Positions 26,483-34,504 of a stretch of DNA of 64,000 nucleotides are shown here, in pieces. Positions within the stretch are counted from its first letter, which is position 1, and the number at the start of each line of letters is the position of its first letter. Source of the DNA: Chromatiaceae bacterium (GTDB lineage Bacteria > Pseudomonadota > Gammaproteobacteria > Chromatiales > Chromatiaceae). The position numbers and the translations under genes are program-made. Location: NCBI GenBank assembly GCA_024235415.1, contig JACKML010000001.1:372001-436000 (forward strand). Direction: 5' to 3'. Below the pieces are notes generated by a model. It was given only the letters and a program-made list of their open reading frames with translations. It ran no database searches and was not told the DNA's origin.

Positions 26483-27775
26483 TCAGTCAAAAGGATGGTG
26501 CAGCACGATCGTTTCGTCGCGGTCCGGGCCGGTGCTGATTATGTCGATCGGAGTCTCGCACAGCTCCTCTATGCGACGCAGGTAACTGCGCGCGTTTTCC
26601 GGCAGCGCGTCGCGGGTCTTCACGCCAACCGTCGATTCCTTCCAACCCGGCATTTCGATATAGACTGGCTCACATCGCTCGAAGCGGTCGGCGCCGACCG
26701 GCGGTGTCGCCACTTCCTGGCCGTCGAGCTTGTAGGCAACACAGATCTTGACTGTATCCAGGCCGTCCATCACGTCGAGCTTGGTGATACACATCCCGGT
26801 GACACTGTTGATCTGCAGCGAGCGTTTCAGCGCGACCGTGTCCAGCCAGCCGCAGCGACGCTTGCGCCCTGTGGTGGCACCGAATTCATGTCCCTTGACG
26901 CCCAGATGCTCACCATCATCATCGAACAGCTCGGTCGGGAACGGTCCGGCGCCGACACGCGTGGTGTACGCCTTGACGATCCCCAGCACATAGTCGAAAT
27001 CGCGCGGGCCGACACCACTGCCACTGGCCGCACCACCGGCAGTGGTGTTCGACGAGGTGACGTAGGGATAGGTGCCATGGTCAATATCAAGCAGCGCACC
27101 CTGTGCCCCCTCGAACATCACACTGCGACCCTGGCGACGCAGCGAATGCAGGGTACCCGGCACGTCCTCGATCATCGGCTTGATCTGTTCGGCCTGCGCC
27201 AGCGCCTGGTCCAGCACCTGCTGGTAATCGACCGTGTCGAACTTGAAATAATGCTGCAGCGCGAAGTTGTGATACTCCATCACCTCGCGCAGTCGTTCCT
27301 TGAAATGCTCCGTGTCGAGCATCTCACCCAGGCGGATACCGCGGCGCGACACCTTGTCCTCGTAACACGGCCCGATACCACGCCCCGTGGTCCCGATCGC
27401 CTTGTTGCCGCGTGCGGCCTCGCGCGCCTGGTCGAGTGCGATGTGATACGGCAGGATCACCGGGCAGGACTCGCTGATCCCCATGCGACCACGCGCATCG
27501 ATGCCGCCGGACTCGAGCATCTCCAACTCTTCGAGCAGCGCACTGGGTGACAACACCACGCCGTTGCCGATCAGGCAGCGCACGTTGTCGCGCAGAATGC
27601 CGGACGGGATCAGGTGAAGGACAGTCTTGCGCCCCTGGATTACCAGTGTATGGCCGGCATTGTGCCCGCCCTGGAAACGCACCACCGCATCGGCCTTGTC
27701 GGTCAGCAGATCAACGACCTTGCCCTTGCCTTCGTCGCCCCACTGGGTGCCAATGACAACTACGTTCTTGCCCAT
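26483..27775 (-). CDS. purA: Adenylosuccinate synthetase
   Basis: This 430-residue enzyme condenses IMP and aspartate with GTP hydrolysis to adenylosuccinate, the first committed step to AMP. The N-terminal GTQWGDEGKGKVVD loop, NAGHTL, the conserved TTGRGIGPCYEDK and VGAGPFPTEL segments are all present. The ATG at 27775 fits the family length and is preferred over the upstream extension. It follows hisZ by 25 bp on the same strand. A strong terminator lies after it. Confidence 0.97.
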   Translation of the reverse strand: MGKNVVVIGTQWGDEGKGKVVDLLTDKADAVVRFQGGHNAGHTLVIQGRKTVLHLIPSGILRDNVRCLIGNGVVLSPSALLEELEMLESGGIDARGRMGISESCPVILPYHIALDQAREAARGNKAIGTTGRGIGPCYEDKVSRRGIRLGEMLDTEHFKERLREVMEYHNFALQHYFKFDTVDYQQVLDQALAQAEQIKPMIEDVPGTLHSLRRQGRSVMFEGAQGALLDIDHGTYPYVTSSNTTAGGAASGSGVGPRDFDYVLGIVKAYTTRVGAGPFPTELFDDDGEHLGVKGHEFGATTGRKRRCGWLDTVALKRSLQINSVTGMCITKLDVMDGLDTVKICVAYKLDGQEVATPPVGADRFERCEPVYIEMPGWKESTVGVKTRDALPENARSYLRRIEELCETPIDIISTGPDRDETIVLHHPFD

Positions 27776-27800
27776 TGGAAAGTCTCTTCTCGGTTCGCGG

Positions 27801-28985
27801 CTAGAGTGGGACGACTGCCCAGCTCCCGGCCTGTTTCTGTAAACGGTATGCACAACCCATCTGGACCGGGTCACCGGTCTGTCCAGGCAGTTCGCAGATC
27901 ACCACGCGGCCACCGGCCCGCAGCTCGGCGACCTTCTCCGGCAGACCCGGCGCATCGCCGGGCGGCGCGAGTATCGCGTCACCAAGTGACTGTGGCGTAT
28001 GGCTGCCCAGGCGCATCAATGTCTTGAGGTCGGCGCTGAAACCGGTCGCCGGACGCGCGCGCCCGAACACGTCGCCGATTTCGTCATAGCGTCCGCCACG
28101 CGCGACCTCCTGCCCCTCACCCGGGACAAACGCCGCAAACACCACACCGGTCTGGTAGTGATAGGCGCGCAGTTCCGCGAGGTCGAAGTGCACCGGCAGG
28201 TCCGGCTGACAGCGGCGCAGCTGGCCGGCGACCTGTTCGACATAATCGATCGCCGCGGCAACCTCGACCGGCGCCCGCGCCAGTACCTGGCGTGCGCGCA
28301 CCAGCACCTCGTCGCCGCCATTCAATTCCGCCAGTGCGAACAACATGTCACGCATGTCGCCATCCAGCCCGAAACCGTCGAGCAGTTCGCCAATCTCGGC
28401 CGTCGCCTTGCGCTGCAAGGCCTCGAACAACTGCGCCTCCTGCCGGTCGCCGAGGCCGGCAGCATCCGCCAGCGCGCGGTAGATGCCGACATGGCCCAGG
28501 TCCAGATAGATATCATCAAGGCCGGCCAGGCGCAGTGTCTCCATCATCAGGCACACGATCTCGACATCGCTCTCTGCACCCGCGTGGCCGTAAAGCTCGG
28601 CACCGATCTGCAGCGGGCTGCGCGATCCGGACAGACCATCGGCACGCGTGCGCAGCACACTGCCGATGTAGCACAACCGGGTCGGCGCCTCATGACGCAG
28701 ACGGTGCGCATCGATGCGCGCCGCCTGCGGGGTGATATCGGCGCGCACACCGAGCTGACGGCCGCTGACCTGGTCAGTCAGCTTGAAAGTCTGCAGTTCG
28801 AGGTCCCTGCCGGTGCCGGTCAGCAACGATTCGAGGAACTCGATGAACGGCGTCATCACCAGCTGGTAACCCCAGCTCGTATAGCGGTCCAGCAGTGCCC
28901 TGCGCAGCGCCTCCAGGGTGCGCGCCTGCGCGGGCAGCAGTTCGTCGATGCCTTCGGGCAACAGCCAGGTGTTGTCTTGGATCAC
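27801..28985 (-). CDS. hisZ: HisZ, ATP phosphoribosyltransferase regulatory subunit
   Basis: This 394-residue protein is a class II synthetase-like paralogue of HisRS: LPEGIDELLPAQA at the start, then YQLVMTPFIEFLESLL, SGRQLGVRADITPQAARI and ARGGRYDEIG. HisZ joins the short form of HisG and carries the histidine feedback site. The synthetase-specific HisA motifs are not complete, which separates it from HisS. It starts at a GTG with AGAGG upstream. The position between the DUF2065 gene and purA is common in Pseudomonas-type genomes, unlike E. coli, which has no hisZ. Confidence 0.93.
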   Translation of the reverse strand: MIQDNTWLLPEGIDELLPAQARTLEALRRALLDRYTSWGYQLVMTPFIEFLESLLTGTGRDLELQTFKLTDQVSGRQLGVRADITPQAARIDAHRLRHEAPTRLCYIGSVLRTRADGLSGSRSPLQIGAELYGHAGAESDVEIVCLMMETLRLAGLDDIYLDLGHVGIYRALADAAGLGDRQEAQLFEALQRKATAEIGELLDGFGLDGDMRDMLFALAELNGGDEVLVRARQVLARAPVEVAAAIDYVEQVAGQLRRCQPDLPVHFDLAELRAYHYQTGVVFAAFVPGEGQEVARGGRYDEIGDVFGRARPATGFSADLKTLMRLGSHTPQSLGDAILAPPGDAPGLPEKVAELRAGGRVVICELPGQTGDPVQMGCAYRLQKQAGSWAVVPL

Positions 28986-29106
28986 TTGCTAATGGCCTCT
29001 GGATATCTCTGGACCTTGCGGGCGGCCGAACGCCACACCGCTGCCGCGCGCCGGTTACCGGCAATACGGGTGCACGACTCTGTGTTCATGGCTCGTTCCG
29101 GGCTCC

Positions 29107-29304
29107 TCAGCGCACCAGGTACAACAGCAACAGGCCGGCCAGCATCGTGACAAGACCACCATTGCGCAGAGACCTGTCATCCATCTCGCCGGCCATCCGC
29201 AGCATTCTGCGGAAACCCGCCGGGTTGGCGAATGGCAGTATGCCTTCGATGACCAGCATCAACGCCAGCGCCGCCCAGAGGTCCTGCCACATCGCTCCGT
29301 CCAT
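29107..29304 (-). CDS. DUF2065 membrane protein (YjeT-like)
   Basis: This 65-residue protein has two membrane helices flanking a conserved basic loop (NPAGFRRMLRMAGEMDDRSLRNGG), the DUF2065 pattern of E. coli YjeT. Its place after hflC matches E. coli. The ATG at 29304 comes directly after a T-run that may belong to a terminator; a second ATG at 29292 (MWQDLW) is a better-placed start. Function unknown. Confidence 0.85.
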   Translation of the reverse strand: MDGAMWQDLWAALALMLVIEGILPFANPAGFRRMLRMAGEMDDRSLRNGGLVTMLAGLLLLYLVR

Positions 29305-29357
29305 AAAAAAGCCGGGGCTGGGGGCCTGTCAGATCTGCAGGTTCCCGGGTACCCGGC
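29305..29357 (-). terminator. Possible terminator or attenuator just before the DUF2065 gene
   Basis: On the minus strand, a GCCGGG...CCCGGC stem encloses a CCTG/CAGG sub-hairpin and is followed by TTTTTT, which runs right into the ATG at 29304. It could stop readthrough from the hfl operon or fold with the ribosome-binding region. The large loop makes it weaker than the hflC terminator. Confidence 0.4.
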
Positions 29358-29464
29358 CGTTGTCGGTTCGACCATCGGTGACAACGGGCAGGCCCGGGAT
29401 CACCAAACGGCGCGAATTTTCCCAGATCGATACCGCATTGTCCATTTGCCACTGGCGGCCAATG

Positions 29465-29493
29465 AAAAAGGCCGGGACGATCAGGCCCCGGCC
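29465..29493 (-). terminator. Intrinsic terminator after hflC
   Basis: A GGCCGGG/CCCGGCC stem is followed on the minus strand by TTTTT, starting 25 bp after the hflC stop. The remaining sequence up to the DUF2065 gene contains a short frame (29329-29511) that is not convincing as a gene. Confidence 0.8.
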
Positions 29494-29517
29494 TCGTTCG
29501 ATCACCCGCAATTCGCG

Positions 29518-30390
29518 TCAGCGGCCGCCGTCGGCCTTGAAATAACGGAAAAACTCCGAATCCGGGTCCAGCACCATCATGCTTCCGCCGTCCGAGAAGA
29601 CGTCACGGTAGGCAGTGAGGCTGCGCCAGAACGAATAGAACTCGGCATTCTTCTCGAATGCCCTGGCGTAAGTCTCGGCCGCCTGCGCATCGCCTTCACC
29701 ACGCAGCAACTCGGCATCGCGATAGGCCGTGGAGACGATCTCGACACGTTGCCGGTCGGCGTCGGCCTGGATACGCTCTGCCGCCTCTGCTCCCTGTGCA
29801 CGCAGTTCCGCAGCCACCCGGTGACGCTCCGTGCGCATGCGCTCGTAGATGTTCTCACTGATGTCTTCCGAGAAATCGATCTGCTTGATACGCACGTCGA
29901 CGATCTCGACCCCGAGGTCTGCCGCCTGCTCGTTGGCATTGCGGGCCAGGGTGGCCATGATCTCGGTGCGCTCGCCGGACACCACTTCCTGCACCGTGCG
30001 CTTGCCGAACTCGTCACGCAGCGCCGCGTTGATCCGAGCCGACAGCAGTCGTGACGTGGCGTCGGCGCTGCCGCGGGTCGAGCGGAAGAACTGCGCCACG
30101 TCGGCGATACGCCACTTGGCATAGGAGTTCACCACAACGAATTTCTTTTCGACGGTGAGGAAGCGTTCCGGGTTCGCATCCAGGGTCTGGATGCGCTTAT
30201 CGAATTTCACCACGTCCTGGATCACCGGCACCTTGAAATGCAGGCCGGGCTTGAAGTCCGCATCGACGATTTCACCCAGTCGCAGCAGCAGGGCCAGCTG
30301 CTGTTCCTGAACGACGAACAGCGACGAGCTGCCGACCAGTGCCAGGATGGCGACAACGACAACCGCCAACATGCCTTTTCCGGAATTCAT
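29518..30390 (-). CDS. hflC: HflC, FtsH protease modulator
   Basis: This 290-residue inner-membrane protein has an N-terminal anchor (MLAVVVVAILALVGSSSLFVV) and a periplasmic SPFH/prohibitin domain. Landmarks are LLRLGEIVDADFKPGLHFKVP, the coiled-coil ERMRTERHRVAAELRAQG and QADADRQRVEIVSTAYRDAE. With HflK it forms a cage around FtsH and limits degradation of membrane substrates. Its ATG shares one base with the hflK stop (TAATG), so the two are coupled, as in E. coli. Confidence 0.95.
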   Translation of the reverse strand: MNSGKGMLAVVVVAILALVGSSSLFVVQEQQLALLLRLGEIVDADFKPGLHFKVPVIQDVVKFDKRIQTLDANPERFLTVEKKFVVVNSYAKWRIADVAQFFRSTRGSADATSRLLSARINAALRDEFGKRTVQEVVSGERTEIMATLARNANEQAADLGVEIVDVRIKQIDFSEDISENIYERMRTERHRVAAELRAQGAEAAERIQADADRQRVEIVSTAYRDAELLRGEGDAQAAETYARAFEKNAEFYSFWRSLTAYRDVFSDGGSMMVLDPDSEFFRYFKADGGR

Positions 30391-31562
30391 TAACGTTCCC
30401 TCCGCGAGCGGTCAAAACTCCGTCCGTCGTTCGACGAACCGGTGCCGCGCTGGTTGTTGGTGGGCGGCAGCGCGATACGCGGTGAGTCGGGAGCCTTGAA
30501 CTCCGCTGCACGCGTGCTCGGCTGGATCATGCGATCAAGCGGCAGGTAGGTAAGGTTGCTACCCTCTTTGACGTCCAGCAGCACCTTGCCGGTATTCCTC
30601 AACACGTCCTGCATGGTTTCGAGATACAGCCGCTCGCGGGTCACGCTCGGCGCCTTTTCGTACTCCTGCAACAGCGCCAGGAAGCGCTGCGATTCACCGT
30701 CGGCCTCGGCCACCACCCGCGCCTTGTAGCCTTTCGCATCCTCGACCAGGCGTGCCGCCTCGCCTCGTGCACGGGGTACCACGTCGTTGGCATAGGTCTC
30801 GGCCTGGTTCTGCAGGCGCTCCTTGTCTTCACGCGCACGGATCGCATCGGCAAACGCCTCGGCCACCTGCTCCGGCGCCTCGGCACGCTGGATGTTCACG
30901 TTGGTGACGATCAGGCCGGTGCGGTAAAGGTCGAGCAGCGCCTGTGTGCCCTGCTGTACCGAGATCGAAATGGCACTGCGGTTCTCGGTGATGATGTCAT
31001 CCAGCCGGCTCTTGCCAATGACCTCGCGCAGACTCGACTCCATCGCGCCATGGATGGTCGCACCCGGGTCGGCGTCCTGGAACAGGAAGTCGGCAGCGTC
31101 CTGGATGCGGAACTGCACCTCAAGCGTCACGTCTGCGATGTTCTCGTCCTTGGTCAGCATCTGCGCACGGTGCTGGAACTTGTTCACCTGATCGACGTTG
31201 ACCACGTCGACCGTATCGATGAACGGCAGCTTCAGATGCGGGCCTGGCGCGGTCACGATGTGGTAGGCACCGAAGCGCTTGACCACACCACGCTCGGCCG
31301 GTTGCACGATGTAGAAGGCTTCCATCGCCAATACCGCGAGCACAACCAGCCCGATAATGAGGCCGATACCCTTTTTCCCGGCGCTGCCGGCGGGGCCGCC
31401 GCCCTCGTCACCATTGCCGCCGCCGCGACGCTTGCCGCCGAACAGGCCACCCATTTTCTCCTGTAGCTTGCGGACGACTTCATCGAGGTCCGGTGGTCCC
31501 TGGTCCCCGCCCTTGTTGTTCCAAGGATCGCGGTTTCCACCACCCGGTTCATTCCAGGCCAT
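30390..31562 (-). CDS. hflK: HflK, FtsH protease modulator
   Basis: This 390-residue partner of HflC has a glycine- and asparagine-rich cytoplasmic N-terminus (MAWNEPGGGNRDPWNNKGGDQ-like), one membrane helix near residue 65-85 and an SPFH domain with VQPAERGVVKRFGAYH. The long coiled-coil tail contains the AEAPEQVAEAFADAIRAREDKERLQNQAETYANDVVPRARGE-type family motif. The C-terminus is Pro/Ser/Arg-rich. The start follows GGGAGTA. It lies 80 bp downstream of hflX. Confidence 0.96.
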   Translation of the reverse strand: MAWNEPGGGNRDPWNNKGGDQGPPDLDEVVRKLQEKMGGLFGGKRRGGGNGDEGGGPAGSAGKKGIGLIIGLVVLAVLAMEAFYIVQPAERGVVKRFGAYHIVTAPGPHLKLPFIDTVDVVNVDQVNKFQHRAQMLTKDENIADVTLEVQFRIQDAADFLFQDADPGATIHGAMESSLREVIGKSRLDDIITENRSAISISVQQGTQALLDLYRTGLIVTNVNIQRAEAPEQVAEAFADAIRAREDKERLQNQAETYANDVVPRARGEAARLVEDAKGYKARVVAEADGESQRFLALLQEYEKAPSVTRERLYLETMQDVLRNTGKVLLDVKEGSNLTYLPLDRMIQPSTRAAEFKAPDSPRIALPPTNNQRGTGSSNDGRSFDRSRRER

Positions 31563-31642
31563 GCATTACTCCCGTGCGCTGGTATTTAAAAGTCCCGAAG
31601 GCGTTGACCGCGATTCTATCAACGAAGTCGCGGTAATGGACA

Positions 31643-32962
31643 TTACACTGCTTCCCGAACGATCTGCGGGGATTCCTGCCACTTCCCCGCGAGCAGCGGT
31701 TCGTGCTTCCTCAATCGCTCGTAGTCTCGACGCCGCAAAGCGACCTCGAGTTCCCAACCCCCATCCTTGACAGGGTTTTCGCGCACGATGGCGCCCTGTT
31801 CGAACAGCAGTGCGCGCAAGCGGCCGTCCTGCGGACCGAGCTGCACCTGCCCGCTTACGATATCGCTGTGAAAATGCCGGGTCAGCGCGCTGAGCAGGCC
31901 GTCAATGCCGGCGCCGGTAGCGGCCGACAGCCACACCCTGAGCGGCTCGCCCTGCGCATCGTCCTCGACCCGCGGGACCGCTTCGGCGTCAAGATCGATC
32001 TTGTTGTAGATCTCGATACGCGGTACCTCGAGCGCACCGATCTGCCCAAGCACATCCTCGACTTCAGCCACCTGGGCCGCACGCTGCGGGCTGTGCGCGT
32101 CAATCACGTGCAGCAGCAGATCGGCCTCGACCGTCTCCTGCAGCGTCGACTTGAAAGCGGCCACGAGTTCATGCGGCAGGCGCGAAACGAAACCGACCGT
32201 ATCGGCGAGGATCACCGCGCCGCCATCGAGCAGATCGACCCGGCGCAGCGTCGGATCGAGCGTCGCGAACAACTGGTCCTTTGCATAAACGCCGGCCTCG
32301 GTAAGCCGGTTGAACAACGTGGATTTGCCGGCGTTCGTATAACCGACCAACGACACCGTGGGCACCTCGTTGCGCCGCCGCGCACGCCGGCCCTGTTCAC
32401 GCTGACTGTCGACTCGCGCCAGACGGCGGCCGATCTGGTCGATACGCTGACTGAGCAGGCGGCGGTCGGTCTCGAGCTGGGTCTCGCCCGGCCCTCGCAG
32501 ACCGATGCCGCCCTTCTGTCGTTCAAGGTGCGTCCAACCACGCACCAGGCGTGTCGAGAGGTGGCGCAACTGTGCCAGCTCGACCTGCAGCTTGCCTTCA
32601 TGGGAGCGCGCGCGCTGGGCGAAGATGTCGAGGATCAGCCCGGTACGGTCAAGTACCCGGCACTCGAAGATCTTTTCGAGATTGCGTTCCTGGCTCGGTG
32701 ACAGCGTGTTGTCGAAGATCACCAGGTCGGCGCAATGCAGGGTGACCAGATCACGCACCTCTTCGGCCTTGCCACTGCCGATGTACAACCGCGAATCAGC
32801 GACCTTGCGCTGGGTGGCGACCAGGGCGAGCGGCTCGGCACCGGCGGAGCGTGCCAGCTCGGTGAATTCCTGCAACGCGTCCGGCTCCGGGACACCGTGC
32901 AGACTCATGTGAACCAGTATCGCCTTCTCGCCGCTCTTGGGACGTTCAAACATATCGTTCAA
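31643..32962 (-). CDS. hflX: HflX, ribosome-associated GTPase
   Basis: This 439-residue GTPase has the HflX N-terminal domain (LYIGSGKAEEVRDLV, DNTLSPSQERNLEK, DRTGLILDIFAQRA), a conserved glycine-rich linker (GGIGLRGPGETQLE) and a G domain with GYTNAGKST, DTVGF and NKID. It binds the large ribosomal subunit and splits stalled or hibernating ribosomes, notably after heat shock. It is encoded 81 bp after hfq, with a terminator in between that probably lowers hflX expression relative to hfq. Confidence 0.96.
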   Translation of the reverse strand: MNDMFERPKSGEKAILVHMSLHGVPEPDALQEFTELARSAGAEPLALVATQRKVADSRLYIGSGKAEEVRDLVTLHCADLVIFDNTLSPSQERNLEKIFECRVLDRTGLILDIFAQRARSHEGKLQVELAQLRHLSTRLVRGWTHLERQKGGIGLRGPGETQLETDRRLLSQRIDQIGRRLARVDSQREQGRRARRRNEVPTVSLVGYTNAGKSTLFNRLTEAGVYAKDQLFATLDPTLRRVDLLDGGAVILADTVGFVSRLPHELVAAFKSTLQETVEADLLLHVIDAHSPQRAAQVAEVEDVLGQIGALEVPRIEIYNKIDLDAEAVPRVEDDAQGEPLRVWLSAATGAGIDGLLSALTRHFHSDIVSGQVQLGPQDGRLRALLFEQGAIVRENPVKDGGWELEVALRRRDYERLRKHEPLLAGKWQESPQIVREAV

Positions 32963-32980
32963 TCAACAAAGAAACACGCG

Positions 32981-33015
32981 CAAACAAACAACCCCACGGA
33001 CTTGCCGCGGGGTTG
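32981..33015 (-). terminator. Terminator between hfq and hflX
   Basis: An 11-bp stem with one mismatch (CAACCCCGCGG/CCGTGGGGTTG on the minus strand, 5-nt loop) is followed by TTTGTTTG. The tail is not a pure T-run, so partial readthrough into hflX is likely, as expected for a shared miaA-hfq-hflX transcript. Confidence 0.7.
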
Positions 33016-33043
33016 TCGCTTGCAGTCGGGGCAGGGCCGGTGA

Positions 33044-33316
33044 TCAGGTGTTACCGGGTTCCGCGTCACCGTCACTTTCGCTTTCGCTTTCTCCGTGCGC
33101 ATGCTGGATGCGTACGTTGCGTGCCGGAACCACGGTGGAGATGGCATGCTTGTATACCATCTGGCTGACGCTGTTCTTCAGCAGCACGACAAACTGGTCA
33201 AAAGACTCGACAGTTCCCTGAAGTTTGATTCCATTCACCAGGAAAATCGAGACCGGCACGCGCTCTTTGCGCAGTGCGTTCAAAAACGGATCCTGCAGAC
33301 TTTGTCCCTTTGACAT
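33044..33316 (-). CDS. hfq: Hfq, RNA chaperone
   Basis: This 90-residue Sm-like protein starts SKGQSLQDPFLNALRKERVPVSIFLVNGIKLQG, contains SFDQFVVLLKNSVSQMVYKHAISTVVP, and has a short acidic tail (HGESESESDGDAEPG). It forms a hexameric ring that pairs small RNAs with mRNAs. All proximal-face uridine-binding residues typical of the family (Gln8, Lys56-His57 in YKHAIS) appear conserved. It has its own 225-bp upstream region after miaA, including a TATAGT element, so an independent promoter is likely. Confidence 0.97.
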   Translation of the reverse strand: MSKGQSLQDPFLNALRKERVPVSIFLVNGIKLQGTVESFDQFVVLLKNSVSQMVYKHAISTVVPARNVRIQHAHGESESESDGDAEPGNT

Positions 33317-33541
33317 TTGGAGGGCTCCCTATTTTATTGATTTCGTTAAATTTCTCATTACATCCCAAGAAATCGGGACGTAGATACGGCGCAGCAGTTC
33401 AGGCTAAACGGGCCAGCGTCACTGCACCAACTTCTCGTTCAATTCGACGCACGCAAACTATAGCATACCGGGTATTTCTCTATTGCAAATTATCTATATT
33501 TCGCGCGCCTTTAGACGTGTTTCACAAGATTGATTATTACC

Positions 33542-34498
33542 TCAGTCGGAGACTACCCGGCCCAGCCCGCTATCGATCAGCGCGCGCGCCTGCTGCAGCA
33601 CATCGCCCGATTCGTCCAGCCAGTGACACGCCTGCTCGCTGCGCAGCCAGGTCATCTGGCGCTTGGCCAACTGGCGGGTCGCCGCCTGGCCTCTTTCGAC
33701 CATTTCGTCGCGGGTAAATTCCCCGCGCAACCACGCCCAGACCTGGCGGTACCCCACCGAGCGCATGGCCGGCATGTCCGGGTGCAGATCACCGCGCGCC
33801 ACCAGCCTTTCGACCTCTTCCACCAGACCGTTGTCCAGCATTGCCAGAAACCGCCGGTTGATCCGCTCGTGCAGCTCCTCGCGAGAAGCCGGCGAGCGCA
33901 CCAGCTTGATTGCACGATAAGGCATCGGCTGCCCGGCGGTCGCCTGCAGTTCACTCAACGGCCGACCACTGAGCTCCCAGACTTCAAGCGCGCGCAGGGT
34001 GCGCTGCGGATCGTTGCGATGGATCCTTGCCGCCGCCAGCGGGTCTACCCGTGCCAGTCGCTCATGCAATGCCTCCAGTCCCCGCATCGCCAGTTCGCGT
34101 TGCAACGCGGCGCGCACCGCCGGATCGGCCTTGGGCAAGGCGGAAAGACCGTACTGCAGCGCCCGGTAGTACAGCATGGTGCCGCCGACCAGCAGCGGTA
34201 TGCGGCCGCTGGCGGTGATGTCGCGCATCTCGCGCAACGCATCGTCACGGAAACGTGCGGCCGAATACGCCTGTGCCGGATCACAGATGTCAATCAGGCG
34301 ATGCGGCGCCAGCGCCAGTTCATCGGCGTTCGGCTTGGCCGAGCCGATATCCATCCCCCGATAGACCATCGCCGAATCGACACTGACCAGCTCGACCGGC
34401 AGGTGGCGGCGCAGCGCAATCGCCAGGTCGGTCTTGCCCGACGCCGTCGGACCCATCAGCAGGATCGCTGGCGGGGCGGCGGTCACTTCCTGTGTCAC
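33542..34498 (-). CDS. miaA: MiaA, tRNA dimethylallyltransferase
   Basis: This 318-residue enzyme adds a dimethylallyl group to A37 of tRNAs reading UNN codons. It has the P-loop GPTASGKTDLA, then SVDSAMVYRGMDIGSAKP, GGTMLYYRAL and the C-terminal AMRSVGYRQVWAWLRG and QLAKRQMTWLR segments. It begins 6 bp after the mutL stop, so the two form one unit. The position between mutL and hfq is the same as in E. coli. Confidence 0.96.
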   Translation of the reverse strand: MTQEVTAAPPAILLMGPTASGKTDLAIALRRHLPVELVSVDSAMVYRGMDIGSAKPNADELALAPHRLIDICDPAQAYSAARFRDDALREMRDITASGRIPLLVGGTMLYYRALQYGLSALPKADPAVRAALQRELAMRGLEALHERLARVDPLAAARIHRNDPQRTLRALEVWELSGRPLSELQATAGQPMPYRAIKLVRSPASREELHERINRRFLAMLDNGLVEEVERLVARGDLHPDMPAMRSVGYRQVWAWLRGEFTRDEMVERGQAATRQLAKRQMTWLRSEQACHWLDESGDVLQQARALIDSGLGRVVSD

Positions 34499-34504
34499 TG
34501 GCCG

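Noticed and set aside
26441..27550. Plus-strand frame of 369 codons opposite purA
   Set aside because: Antisense shadow of purA; no recognisable domain and no ribosome-binding site.
29329..29511. Minus-strand ORF of 60 codons after hflC
   Set aside because: It runs through the hflC terminator and has no convincing start signal.
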